A DNA stretch of 64,000 nucleotides from Paragonimus westermani (lineage: Eukaryota > Platyhelminthes > Trematoda > Plagiorchiida > Troglotrematidae): assembly GCA_008508345.1 (NCBI GenBank), contig QNGE01003679.1:1-64000 (forward strand). The letters are read 5' to 3'. The notes below the pieces were generated by a model. It did not search any database. It was given only the letters and a program-made list of their open reading frames with translations, and was not told the origin of the DNA. Shown here piece by piece: positions 31,500 through 43,934 of this stretch (its first letter is position 1; the number at the start of each line of letters is the position of its first letter). Position numbers and translations under genes: made by a program.

Positions 31500-32720
31500 A
31501 CCCATTCGATGTCTGTCCACTATTTACGAACGTGTCTCTACGATAGACAGTTGACCACCTATGCGATTATATCACATTTTGACAGCAAACGCGTGGACGT
31601 CCCAAAAATGAGTTGAGTGAACTGCTGGTGCTTTGTACAAGTAACGTTCAGTTTCTGTTTAAAGATGCGATCCACCGACAAGGAGGTAAAGTGACAGTGA
31701 GCTTACTTCTGGTGCCCAATTAGCTGACGTTTTCATGAACAAACTGGAAACTAACCAATTGAATGCAGTCATTGGACAACTTACATTTTGCAGACGTTAT
31801 TTTGATTATATTTCTTTTTGTCATCAATACGAATTCTAACATGAACAGAGCTTTAACAGCTTTCAACCCAGCCCATATAGTACTCAGTTCACCGACGAAT
31901 TCGACAAAGGCGGCCGAATAAATTTTTCTGATGTTGAAATATTAAGAAAAGAAGATGGTTCAATCCAACGAAAAGTGTACAAGCAACAAACTTGGACTGG
32001 TCAGTATATTCACAGTGACAGTTTTGTTCCGCTAAATCAGAGGCGAAATCTCATGTGATTTCTGACGAATAAAGTGTTAAAGATCTGCCCTCCTGACACT
32101 TTATAAGCCGAGCTAGACTTTCTACAAGGAATGTTCATGCTGAATCGCTAACTAATGAGTTTCATTCAGAGGGCGATACAGGTGGTAGAGTTGAAACTTG
32201 AGTCACTCCCGGTGAACGAGAAACTTACGTTTAGTAATCTCCCTCTTAACAAAGACCCCACGGCCGAAGTTACTGTAAGAAAGCTCAGGAAGTCAGGCTA
32301 ATCAAACTACCCTGCCATTCAACTGTGTTTGAGTTTCCGTTCAACACTCGTTATCATCTCACAACTCAGACACTTCCAACTCCTACAATCAGTTGCTATG
32401 TGTATTCATTTGTTTGTTCTTGTCGAGCGTTGTACACCTGTCGTAATACAGGGTGATTGCCCGGTGGAGTGTGTGAACAGCAGCCTGTGTGGTTGAACAG
32501 TGGTGTGATAAATGGTTTCAAGAGCGACTGTTACTACTTTGATCGTTCCCAATCATTTCGCCAGTAAAAGAGATCTCTTTCAGATTCGTCCTATCACCTG
32601 CTCACGCACTCGTACACACAAGATACCTGACAAACATTCTAACAAAGCGCGTAAGGAACATTTTTCAAATGGTAATGACGAACAAGTTAGGTGGCCGGTG
32701 CAGTAGGGTAGCGGGAATCA
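31500..32720 (+). pseudogene. Penelope-like retroelement relic
   Basis: Plus-strand translation in shifting frames follows a Penelope-like reverse transcriptase. PLFTNVSLR is near 31520, GRPKNELSELLVLCTSNVQF near 31600-31650, and KDAIHRQGGKV after it. FCRRYFDY at 31786-31809 is where YxDD is expected, and both catalytic aspartate positions are disturbed. The well-preserved segment DVEILRKEDGSIQRKVYKQQ, continuing to the TWTGQY and SFVPLNQRRNL blocks, spans about 31930-32055, then PPDTL and ELDFLQ. 32250-32360 reads NLPLNKDPTAEVTVRKLRKS and LCLSFRSTLVI, the connector to the GIY-YIG nuclease, which itself is decayed beyond 32390. Stops and shifts show it is dead. Confidence 0.82.
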
Positions 32721-35700
32721 ATGGATGAACCGATTGCAGTAGTGATATGTGGGCTGAATGGTTGTTGAATGCACTGCTCTGACCTATTGTAACCTTATCA
32801 AACAAAGGGAGAACGAGGCCAGCAGTAACAATTAAGGATATTGAACATACGGATTATGTGATAGCTTGCAAAAATGTGTAAGTTTATACCATCCATGTTA
32901 TGTACGAGTTGAACATGCTTCAATCAACTGTTCTCTTATTTTCTATTTTGTGAAACTTATTCCGTCTACATTCTCCAAGTCGCACTACATCTGTTCGTGT
33001 ATGCTTTCGCCGATTTTACACTACTGAGGTCACTCTGGTCACGGTTCTGAGATGATTAGAGCACGGTCGGTCATAAGCACAAATGCTACCCGGGCTCAAC
33101 CAAGTGACCCAGTTGTCAGGCTTCGGCAGCTGCCATTTTAGTGTGAGCCGCGCGTACCTGTTTAAGATGCGGGTGAAGATAGTACTCGGTCAGGAAGCCA
33201 TGTGGGCGTCCACATGCCTATGAGGGCGTGTTAGAACTTGTCATTTCACTAAGGCGGCAATTTAGCTATCGTCGCCGCTCTCTCCAGCTCACTACAAGGT
33301 GGACATATGAACCAAATATACTTGACCCCCTCGTACCCTGTAAAGCACGTTACGACTGCAACTAACTTCAAGTACGCCGGTTGGACCAAAGCATGGTAAT
33401 ACGCAGCTGCACAGTACATGCGCGTTCATGTTGACCATAACTGTCTCCAGTGCATGGACGCAAACCGTGCTGGTCCTCATTAAGGTGAATACTTCGGGCA
33501 CAGGATAGGGTTAACTATGCTGAGACAGGCTTAAGCGAGAACAGTGGGCGGTAGTTTGATCGATCGACGGCTGCATTCTTTGTTCTGGGTCAACTGTTCA
33601 CCAGTTACTCATTGTATCCGTCCCCAATTATTTTCATCCAGACTTAAATGCAGAGATCTGGCCGAGTCGATTTACGTTGGAACTGCCTCTCACCCTCTCA
33701 CTATCCGAAGGCTGATGGTTTTATTTGATTCGATTTGACAAGGCATTCACATGAACAATGTTTATTTGCATTACAGGTTCTCAGCGCACACCACCAAACA
33801 GCCTGATTAATTGGCACGATGCCAGTAGTGACCACATAGACGTGAGACACGTGCTTTGACTGCATCACTTATTCGTGCAGATTTCCCATCAAATTTTGTG
33901 AGTATTGTCTCCTCTAAACTCTGACTAGTATCGGTGCACATGTATGTGTGTAATTGTTTTGTTGGTCACGCCATACTTGTCATTTTCACCTGACTAATAG
34001 TATACCAATTGCTTACGCTTGCATATGTTGCGTTTGTTCCTGATCCACGCAGGGAATTGTGCAACTCAGCGGTCCATTGCATCCTAATGTGAGGGTGGTG
34101 TGACTGTCGAAAATGAAACACAAAATTCGGCGTCTCACATGGTCGACGTGTTCATCTGATATAAACCTTAGTTTGCGGTATCCCGGTGTTAGAGCGTGAC
34201 ATTAAAGGTTCCTACCTCACTCTGATTGCCGGGAACAAGCCTTAAGAACGGATTAGCGTGGTGTTCTCAACATTTGTCAATAAAACTAATACAGAGTACG
34301 ATGAGACGAGTTACTAGCCTAATGAGGGCTTGATAACACCACTCCACCTGCTGGATCCAATGTTTAGTTTTGCTGAGAAAGCTTAGTCGTATTTCTACCC
34401 GAGACTTCTGAGCTTTTGGCCTAAACTCTGGAATGATGGAAATAACGGATGGGCTGCGAATGAAATCACTGCATAAATCTTACAAGTTAACTTATTTCAG
34501 ACGTGCACCAAGAAACCAATGTCCCAAGATGCTAATTTTGTTACTGTATAACGCGACGATTTTTAGCTTCGGTTGACCGGTTAATAGTCATTCGACAGAG
34601 ACAAATTCTCCATGAATCAAATGACGCTTACTAGATCCATGCAACCAGGTGCAGGCGCGTACAGTCAAGTAAACATGAGGGGATTTATTTACACCAATAA
34701 ATCATAAATCGGTTGGGTGTACTGCGCTGATGCTAAGCCCCCTAGATGCACGTTGGAGTGCCCATCACTTTGTTCTGCTTGACGAGGCTACTGAAATTGT
34801 CAGTCAAGGTATGGTAGTTCAAATGTGACTACAATTTTTCAAGTCAACTGTGGACCTCACGGTCACCATCGAAGATCACAGTAAACAGCCTTGAGTGCAA
34901 CTCAGTAGGGAAATAAGCAGCCAATACCCGACACGACTCGTTCTTGAGCGATCTTTCAGAGACAGCCCAAAATGAGCTGGAACGAACGTTTGGTCCAATC
35001 AAAACTTGGGGGGAGTTCCTCCATACCTGATTTGTGTGGATGTTTTTGCACACACTTTCGGGCAGTAAACTTGCTTGCTTTGTAAGCAGTGACGTAATTC
35101 AATCCGTAAACAAGCTATTGAAAGCGTTTCTGTTCAACGGCAAGGCATTTCAACGAGCCAGTATGATCAATGCCATAATTTTACCAACTTCTGAGGTACA
35201 TACTGTCAACGCAGCCACTGTGTAGGCCAACGCACCACCCTCTATCTGGCCAGTGAAACCTTGATGCCGGTCTGTTTGAGGAAGCCTGAGAAACCGATGT
35301 TGCATGTTTTCAGTAGATACCTTACTGACTACAGTTACAAACAGTCCAAGCTAGCTGGCTCTTATTTGTTCCAGTTCCCGAGTCTGTGTTCGCCGATCCA
35401 AATGAGGTATCAAATGAATCAATATATCAGTGTCAATGAGGATAACAAAGTCGGAAAAAACAGACCGACAGTGGTTCACATAATCCGAACGAAGCTGTGA
35501 AAGATTATGTTAATTTGAGTCTCTGTTGAACGATAAATGTCCTGTGTCGGATGCATATAACAAAATAAGCAGGTTTGGCTGATATCAAAAATAAAGTCGG
35601 TAGCCTCTACCTTGAACATGTCACCGTACTTCTCATGTATTTACACACTAGAGGTTAGATGAAAACATCCTTTAAAATGACAAACTGTAGGCTGTACTTA

Positions 35701-38129
35701 ACGTTTTCGCCTTCTCACCCATGCTTTATTAGTTTTTTTCGGAACTCCGTCTCACTTCTTCCAAAATTCAATAATCTATGTTACCTCCTTACATTCGATT
35801 TCAATCTTTACCAGATTTTCCTTAAGATCGTTTCTCAAAATGTTATGCCAACCGCCACGTGTCTATGTGTAGTTCGTAATCTTCAAGTGTTTTTTATAGC
35901 CAGTTTGTTTTTCTACGTCCGTGAAACGCGAATCGAAATAGCTTATGACTGTCAAAATGTGTCTATCCGCTAGTCAGGTCAAACATTTGTGGTTCAAAAA
36001 CTACCAGTAATTCAACGGGCTAGACGCCAGTTGATAATCTTCTTACACTGTAACAATCGAATAGTGAATTGTGATTCCCCCACATGGCTAAGGTGTCCGA
36101 GGCTCCTTTGTAATAACGGCGCTTATTGTTTACCGTACGACTACTGCTTCGAGTCCCGATTTCCTCCACAACATTCAATTAACAACCAGTTCACATGATA
36201 GCTGGGAATTTACGGTTTAGCGTCTTGTAAACTATTTTCTACTTCATGTTTTTTATTGTTATTCATGCCTTTTCATCTTCTTCAACCTCGCATGTACACA
36301 TGATGTTTGAACGAGGTTAATCGATACACAGAGTAATCAATAATTTTCAAATTACACTTCCGAGTTCGCGAGTTCTGCTTGCTGTTCGCGTTCAGGGTCG
36401 GTGGCGTACAAATCTTTGGAAGAGTTAGAATTCGGCGGAATCAACCGTTTAGTTCGGCAAATTATTTATTTATCTGTCGTTGGAATTATCTCGGTCGTGA
36501 CATCGAGACTCTCTGGAAGACACACAACAAGTAGTATCAGTGAGAATCCCCATTTGGTGTAGTGGAAAACCAAACCAACGTGCCTCCACGAACTATTGTG
36601 AGTTATTTGTTTTCCTTTTCATCAGATTTCGACTTCCTATTCACACCTGAGTTTCCATATACTGTTTAGATCCACTACAACGGTGAATTGTTGGCTCCTT
36701 TTGCCATTTCGTTGAAATGATGTACGATTTTACACAGTTAGTAAGCAACTGTTTTAGTCTTTTTAGGTTAGGTTTTCTTGCATCGATATCGCCTTACCGC
36801 GTTTCCGCTGACAATTCATCGACCTTCACGATATTGATCGGTGCAGAATGACCAGTTTCGCAAGGAACCATCTCAAAATTTGTTGTTTCGGATGGCTGGT
36901 ACCAAAAAATGGAACTTGTGTGGGAAGATTTTAAAATATCTTCTGTGAGGTGTTTAAAATTTACTGATCTTGAGTGTATTTGGCTGAAAAATGAATCAAC
37001 CAGAGGATGCAAATCCAAAGAGTAGCCTGTGAAAAAAACTGTTCTGATCGGAAACCGGTTAAAGTGTAATAGGCAAACAAAAAGCAAAGACGGTTAAATT
37101 GGTTTCATCGCTCAATACAGCAATGAAGAATACGTAGACTGATAATAAAGCAGTCCAGAAACAAGTGATAAGGATAGCTAAAATGTTAGTTGTCAGTCAT
37201 ATGTGCTTAGCCGTTGTTCAAACGACAGCCTCATTTTGCCTGTTTGCTATTAGTGCTCTAGTGGACAAGTGGATATGCGGTTGACCATAGTCTGTTAACA
37301 ATTTGGAATCCCTTTCCGGAAGAGCAATCGAAATGTAGCCCCAAAAGGTATCAAACTGTAAGAACGCGGTAGAGTTCGGAAACAAACCATACATTGCTAG
37401 CAATGTTTGGACATGTGATAAGTGATTAGTTCTAGCCTAACCTGGGACCAACCAAGAGGAGAAAGAAAAGGAGCGCGAGGTGGGCTCCAGCTCACTTGGC
37501 AGCACCCGAAAGCAAGCCAAGTGAAGGGTGTATAGAACTTTCGAGTACATTAAACAACACTCGGAAAGATACAACCGCAAAAACCTTAAAGAATGTAGTA
37601 GTGGATGAGTTAACAGAGAAAATGCAAGCATTCGTTGTATGCAACTGGCAGTGATTTCGTATCAGGCCTCCTATGGCAGACGTATATAGAAGTGTGTGCA
37701 GAACAGATAAGCATAAGGACAGTTCCAACGGTATCTTTAGAGGAGGTTCGCGATCACTGGTCATCCCACTGCGGTGAATAGTGTTTTACCAATGTGAATG
37801 TTTAGTACAATGAGTGAGGTACCATCGGTCACCTTGATTACGAACCAGTCTCTCTTTGTTGCATTTCGGTGGTTATGCAAATAGTGGATTGGTTGCAAGA
37901 TGAGCTGCAAAAGGAAAGCAGCACTATTACCTGTACCGACATAAGGAACTATGATTGAAAGTGGGGAAGGACACACTGTCTCAGCAGCAGCAAAGCCTAT
38001 AATGGACGTTGAACACGGGGTAAAATAACCAGTCCTACTGCTTTTTGTCCCGTTTCTCTGCCAAATCCCTTAATCCGTGACTTTCGTTCTGTGAGTAAGT
38101 GCTCACTTATCTGAAATTAGTGTCCTGTT
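32721..38129. other. No recognisable gene
   Basis: About 5.4 kb with no supported domain on either strand. The longest open frames (about 100 codons, for example 35659-35973 plus) are low-complexity, AT-rich and have no good splice context. A weak tRNA-like stretch lies at 33050-33100. Confidence 0.45.
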
Positions 38130-40330
38130 CATGTGTGGGCAAAATTTGTGACCATGAGTGAAAAACAGTATCGATTCAAACTTGTGCTGTTTGAACTGCC
38201 GGGTGCCCCTTTTACGTTCAGAGGACTGACGCTCAAGGTACTGAACGGATCGCACAACATTGTTGTTTACGAAAGTGATATAGTCATCTATGGCGCTACT
38301 GAGGCAAAACATACGTTACGTATTCCAGCCGTGTGGAAAAATAAGCCGGCCTACGGATCATTAGTCCATAGCCGCAAAGGACGAAATGAACGGTGATACT
38401 ACTTGTTCACAAGGTCGATCAGAGTAAGGTTCAGCCACAGCCCGAGAAACTTCCGGCAGTTGAGGCTATTCCGATGTCAACACCAAAGAGGACGTTGCGA
38501 CAGTTTCTCGGTTGCATTGGGTCCTACGGCCGATTCATCGAAAACTCCATTCACCTCGCGAACTCAGTATGCAAAATATTGACAAAGAATTGCCAGTTTC
38601 ACTAGTCAGAAAGAGCCAATCAAACGTTTGTCAAAATCCAACAGTTGATAAAAGGAAGAAAACGGGCTCTGAGACTACCGGTAATTTGACAGAGCTTCGT
38701 TGTCGCAACGGATGCGAGCGACTTAGGAATCAAGGCTGTACTGAAGCAGGAAGGCAGTGTTGTGGAATATGCCAGTTTTGTACTAACTCCTGCTGAACGA
38801 AACTAATTAACTACATAAACGGATTGTTTAGCGATCGTGTGGGCCTTTGAAAAAGGGGGCTTATACTTGTTCGGCCGATGTTCCCACGTAAAGAATTATC
38901 ACAAACCCTTGGAATAGATTATCTCAGCGACGAATCCCTGAGGAAAGCTGGCTCGTTGAAAGTTATGACTACAGGTGTACGACTTCACAATTCACCACGT
39001 AGCTGGAAATGATAACTACGTTCCCGCATTGCTTTCCTAAACACAATACATGGATGAAGTCCACATGAACGTGACTGATTTGGCTGTACCGAACTGGAGA
39101 ACCATCCCGGAAAGTTACAAGTGTAGAGGATAAATGTAGCAATCCGGAAGGTAACTGGTCAACTTCTATCGGAAGCACAACCGCCAGAAGATGAGGGAAA
39201 TGCGAAAAGAAGGACTTCCAGAATGCATTGGTCAGAATTGTGGTTGAATAGTGTTTGAATTTTAGTGCTTCAACTGCAGGAGTTGATAAACGGGCCGGTT
39301 ATACTGACGAAGCAGACAGCGATAATTATGAAAGATTATCATCGGACGGCTCATAGGAGTTGTCAAAGAACTTACGAACTACTGAAGGAAATGACGTGCT
39401 GGCCGGGAATAAAACATGATTTTGCTAATTATTTGCGAGCATGCCAGTAATGTCAGACGGTAAAGAGCACTAACCACTTCAGGCAGTAAGCCATACAACC
39501 AATCCTGGCCAGTAAAATTGGGGAATTATGGTCGGTAGATTTGATGAGCCTCTTTCCAGTAACCACGTCCTAAAATCAACCAATCTTAGTCATGACCGAA
39601 CATTTCACAAGATGTGTCGATGCAATCGCTACACCCGATCAGCGTGGAAGCACTGTATGCAAGCGGTGATCGAGCTCATCGTTGCAAATCGCGGAATATC
39701 GCTGGGCACATTGATCGATCAAGACCCCTGCTTCAGAAACGAGGAGTTTCGAAACCGTTTTGAACGCTTAGGAATTAAGAAGACGCGCATAAAACCTTAC
39801 CATCCTCAATCAGACGGAGTGACAGAAAGAAGCAGTCACGCAATCACAGAGTGGTTTGCGACAAAAAGCGGGAGCTGGGAGGGAGCGTTATAATTGATTC
39901 TGCTGGCCCACCGCTGTTTGCTACAAGAAACAACAAAGAAGTCGTCACTCGAGCTAATGTGTAGGTGCTTGCCAAACCTGCTCGTCGATCAAAAAATTGG
40001 CTTATGAAGAGACCGAAGAATGAGCGCGCGTGAATCAGCAGAGACTGGGAGGTTGGCCATCCAGAACTTGACTAGCGCACAAGAGGTTTTCCAGGAGCAA
40101 TCAACTGCAAAGTTACCGGATTGATGTGCTGTGTTTAAACTTGGTTCATGGATTCAGTAACGGGACCAGCGGAGTCCGGGTGCAATACGATTCGAATCTA
40201 GAAAGTTCCTGGCAAAGTGAAGGGTGACTGTATGTAACGGTGGAACATGGCGATCCAGTGTATTTGATTAAGAATTAGGAGAATCTACATCGAGTTCACG
40301 GAAGCCAGCTTGGTATGACACCCCAATAGA
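38130..40330 (+). pseudogene. Ty3/gypsy pol relic, old
   Basis: Plus-strand frames give a decayed pol. The reverse transcriptase reads YRFKLVLFELPGAPFTFRGL and then VVYESDIVIYGATE at 38165-38310, with YESD in place of YxDD. It continues as VQPQPEKLPAVEAIP and RQFLGCIGSYGRFIEN to 38560. RNase H reads VATDASDLGIKAVLKQEG near 38705-38760. The integrase zinc region with YHRTAHRSCQRTYELLKE lies near 39330-39400, followed by WSVDLMSLFPVT near 39530, then GIKKTRIKPYHPQSDGVTER near 39770-39830 and a tail to about 40330. At least ten stops or shifts. It is on the opposite strand to the young element and belongs to a different lineage by sequence. No LTRs were recognised. Confidence 0.85.
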
Positions 40331-40590
40331 AAGAGTGCACACCGAGTGCACCAACATCACCGACGCCGGTCTGCAGATCGTCGAGAGAACTAAGGGAGCT
40401 GAAACGATTTTTGCTGCAGCTTGAACAATCTTTCCGTAGGGAGGAGTGCAGTAAGGACCAGCGATCGAACTATACTGTTCACGCTACTACTCAGTAAAGA
40501 AGCGTGAGCATGGATTTTGACATTGAAGTAACGGCGGGAAAAATACAAAAAAGAACACTGCAGTGCAACTTGGCACGAAGTGGTTCTTGG

Positions 40591-40612
40591 CACACACACA
40601 CACACACACACA
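40591..40612. repeat. (CA)11 microsatellite
   Basis: An uninterrupted run of eleven CA units just beyond the gypsy relic. Confidence 0.98.
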
Positions 40613-43600
40613 GGAACTGGGTGTTGGCAACCGTTGCAATCGTGACACTCTGTGATCAGTGTGGTATACAAATGAGTCTGTTTGTTTGTTGTCGTGTTGA
40701 AGCATATAGTCATGCGTTATTTTTCCGAATAAACCATCTTTACGCCATTTGCGTTCTTGGCTTACAACAATAGTGCTGTCGGAGTGGTAACCTTTACACC
40801 CTCTCACCCTCCAGTCATCTACCCTGAGAGGTCCAATTGTTGAGAACGACTAAAACCCCAGTTTAGTGCTTTGCTCACCGACGGTTTTTGGTCTCGCACG
40901 TTTCACATCTCGCAAAAGCGGTTTAACTGTTCTAGTTTCTTACCGGAAATGAGAAGTTTCGGATACTGGACAGTCCGCGAGCTAACTGGTTTTACATCGT
41001 TCAGCCGATGCATGTGGTTGCTTCATGTGTCAGTCAAGCATACACAGAACGCAGTACTCAGCACAACAGGTAAATTAAACCAATCGTTTTGGCACCCCAT
41101 GTGCCAAGCTAAGTCCTGCAAATAGCCTAAAGCTGTGGACCCAAGAGTGTAAATGGCAAAATCAACATATGGGACCCATTTACCTATAACATTGGTCCAA
41201 GGACGTCACGGTTACCGACGTGCAGTTCATATATAGGGCAAGGCGCCGTTTCCTGTCAAAGTGCGCTATAGTGTTTATCATACTTCCCCTCGGTTATTTC
41301 ATTATCTGCATACCTCACTGCCGACTAGTAATGTGAGTAGCATAACATGACCGCTCGTCCTCATTTACTTTCGTCCCAGTTTAGTGTATTGTGTAGTGAG
41401 GAAGCCGCACACCTACAAGTCTGTTATTCTTGTTAGCGAAGATTTAAATGTTCTTTGGAAACAATACACTGGTCAATCTCATTTTTATTAGAAAAAGAAA
41501 AGTGGACTAATATTCAGACTCTAAAATTTCGCGTGAAGAACAAGGGCCACTATCAGCCACACGTCACCGATCTTGTTAGGTTGAACATGGACGAAGCCAT
41601 TACTGTTTCGTGGACGAGTGTTAAAAGATAGCTCGAACGGGATTTTATTGTCTTCTTCCCCGTTGACCAGTGTTAATTTGTCGGTGTTGTTTTTTGCTTC
41701 AACGTGGATTCTTCGAAGCAAATTATAATGAGATTTACCACCGTGTTCTGGTTACTTTTTCTGACAAGCGTAAATCGAGTATCGATATGTAAAAACTTGA
41801 ACACTACTGTGAAGAACGGATAGGTACGTACAATTTCACCTTGCCAGAAGTGTACATGTCACCTGGCGTCATAGATGTGTGTATAGCGCAGACTGAAAGT
41901 GGTCAATCCCACCATGTAACATTGTTCATTTTCTGATTTCGACCTAAAGTGATAGTTGAGTTAGGCGGTATCTGAGGGTTGTCGTAAAACTCAGAAAGAC
42001 TAAGCAAAGTGATCTCAAAACCCCACATTTATGCCAGTTCATCAGTCGATTTCAGGACAGATATCTAGCCGGAAGAAAAAGCTCACACAAACTTCGGTTT
42101 GAGAGCATGAACAACCTACCTATCATGTTGCCCACGAATGTGAATCAGGTCTCCTTAGTAAGTGCTCAAATACTCGTTGCTTACACTGGATGTCTTCTAG
42201 CTTACGAACTATACCGTTTGACGAGTGCACCATGTATCTAACCTACTGAACACCAGCCTAATAGGCAGTTGCTCCCTAGCGCTTATTTCGGAATCGAGGT
42301 GCCGTTGGGAAAAACGTTGTCATAACTTGGATTATGTTTATAATCAGATTAAAAATCGCAACTAATTTTTGGTTTAACACTATAAGTCGAAAGACGAAAT
42401 TCCTTAAAATACTCCATCCGTCATATTCGGTGTCTCTACAAAATGGAAATTAGATCAACCTTGGTCACCCAACTAGTAAAATGCATCCACACGATAGGAA
42501 AGAAAGAAAAGTTCCCTAATTCACAGGTTGACACCTCAAGAACGACGGTTGTTCTTTTAGAATACCGGTATCCATCAATAAAATTACGCGTCGCTGTCGA
42601 TCTGTCGCAAGCTGTGCTGTCACCATTCAGACTTTCTGTCACATTTTCTGGAAATACACAGGTTGTAGGAGGTGAAAGTCTAGTTACAACGGGATCTACA
42701 TTGAAGTGTCTAGAAATGATTGGGCTAAGACAATTGAGGGAGGCCAAAAATTGCACGAGTGCAATGTAAAAAACTAGGAGTGATTTGAAAAGTGATCAGA
42801 AACCCAGTTACCCCTTTTCAAGCAAACTACGAGAACATCTCAGCATGTGACACACACAACTGACCAACCCGCTGGCGATAACAGAAAAGGGTTGAGAACA
42901 GATATAATCTACCACAACCAATGGTCATACTCGCTGAAGTGTCAGCTGAGTATCCTGAAGGTGTGTACCGAGTATGCACTTGAATTCGTCGATTGGTGAC
43001 GTTGTTATGGCAGATTCAAGTAAGTTGTTCCAAAGTGAACACCAACAGGTTACGAATCAGTGTTATCTGCAAGTCAGATGGTTTATTTGTTGGTGTCTCT
43101 TCAGATAGCCACTCTTGATTTTGTGATTTACGTTAAACGTAGGCACATTCCGCAGTGTTGGACTTTATGCAGGATCCCAGATTTAAGCACTGGGTCACAT
43201 GTGATATGACCGTAAATTTGGAACAATTCACCCAGCTTAAACGATCTGTCTACGAATGTCAGTGCACCAGATACACCAGTCCATCTTTTAACCCCGTTGA
43301 TTCCGCTCATTCAGGTGAAGTTTGAGTGGTTAATTCAAGATGTGGAGGGACCAGTTAGTTGCACATAGTAGAAATTTGAAGGGAAAATTTTTGGAACTTT
43401 CTTGCAAGTAACCCAAGTACAGCAATAACCTTTTCAGCGGTTGAGGTGCATCTCGTGGAGACTGAAGTCATCTGAAATGTTGGTTCCGAGGTCAGTTTCC
43501 CGCTTGGTTCTGATCAATTCCCTACCGCCAAGATAGTGTTTATTAAGAGATGAGTGACAAAAATGCATTACATCATACTCACTACATTATATCAGAGCCA

Positions 43601-43751
43601 ATAGTTAACAGCCAAGCATTCATTTTATGCAATATTTTCACGCCTTCAACGCACGGTAGCATGGGGGGAATAATACTTTTGATATTTCTAGCACGAATAA
43701 GGCGAACCACATAGAAGGCTGCTGTCTGCGCAGTGTCAGTTGCAAAATACG
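40613..43751. other. No firmly recognised gene; ambiguous two-strand open region
   Basis: 42436-42769 is open for more than 100 codons on both strands. The minus frame begins after a fair acceptor (ctcaattgtcttag, about 42730) and has Cys and N-glycosylation-like NVT sites. The plus frame follows an acceptor-like ttcacag at about 42527. Neither could be named and no matching donor was convincing, so I do not call a gene. Confidence 0.35.
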
Positions 43752-43934
43752 TCACTGGTCTCTGACATAGTGGGAATATCTACTGTGGTTAGTGAACCAC
43801 AGAACTATGGTGTCATTTATTACATTTGTATAGAATGTCTCGTTGAGGACTAAGTGATCAACTTGCTGGAGCGCCTTGGAGAACCCCAAAATGCTGATAC
43901 CGATCTTGTTAATCGTTCCTAAACGGTGACTCAC
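43752..43934 (-). pseudogene. LINE reverse-transcriptase fragment
   Basis: A 60-codon minus-strand frame reads NKIGISILGFSKALQQVDHL and then LNETFYTNVIND. This matches the layout of non-LTR reverse transcriptase motif A (LDFSKAFDxVxH) and the following helix, with the catalytic aspartate replaced by glycine. Flanking frames could not be followed. The fragment is too short to assign to a clade. Confidence 0.55.

Noticed and set aside
33041..33130. tRNA-like stretch with box A/B-like words
   Set aside because: It does not fold as a tRNA, box B is poor, and no second copy was found in the window.
35659..35973. 104-codon plus-strand frame rich in Phe, Ser and Leu
   Set aside because: AT-rich, low-complexity composition with no splice or family support; fits chance.
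42436..42769. Long open frames on both strands
   Set aside because: Both look equally plausible, neither matches a known family, and matching donors are weak.
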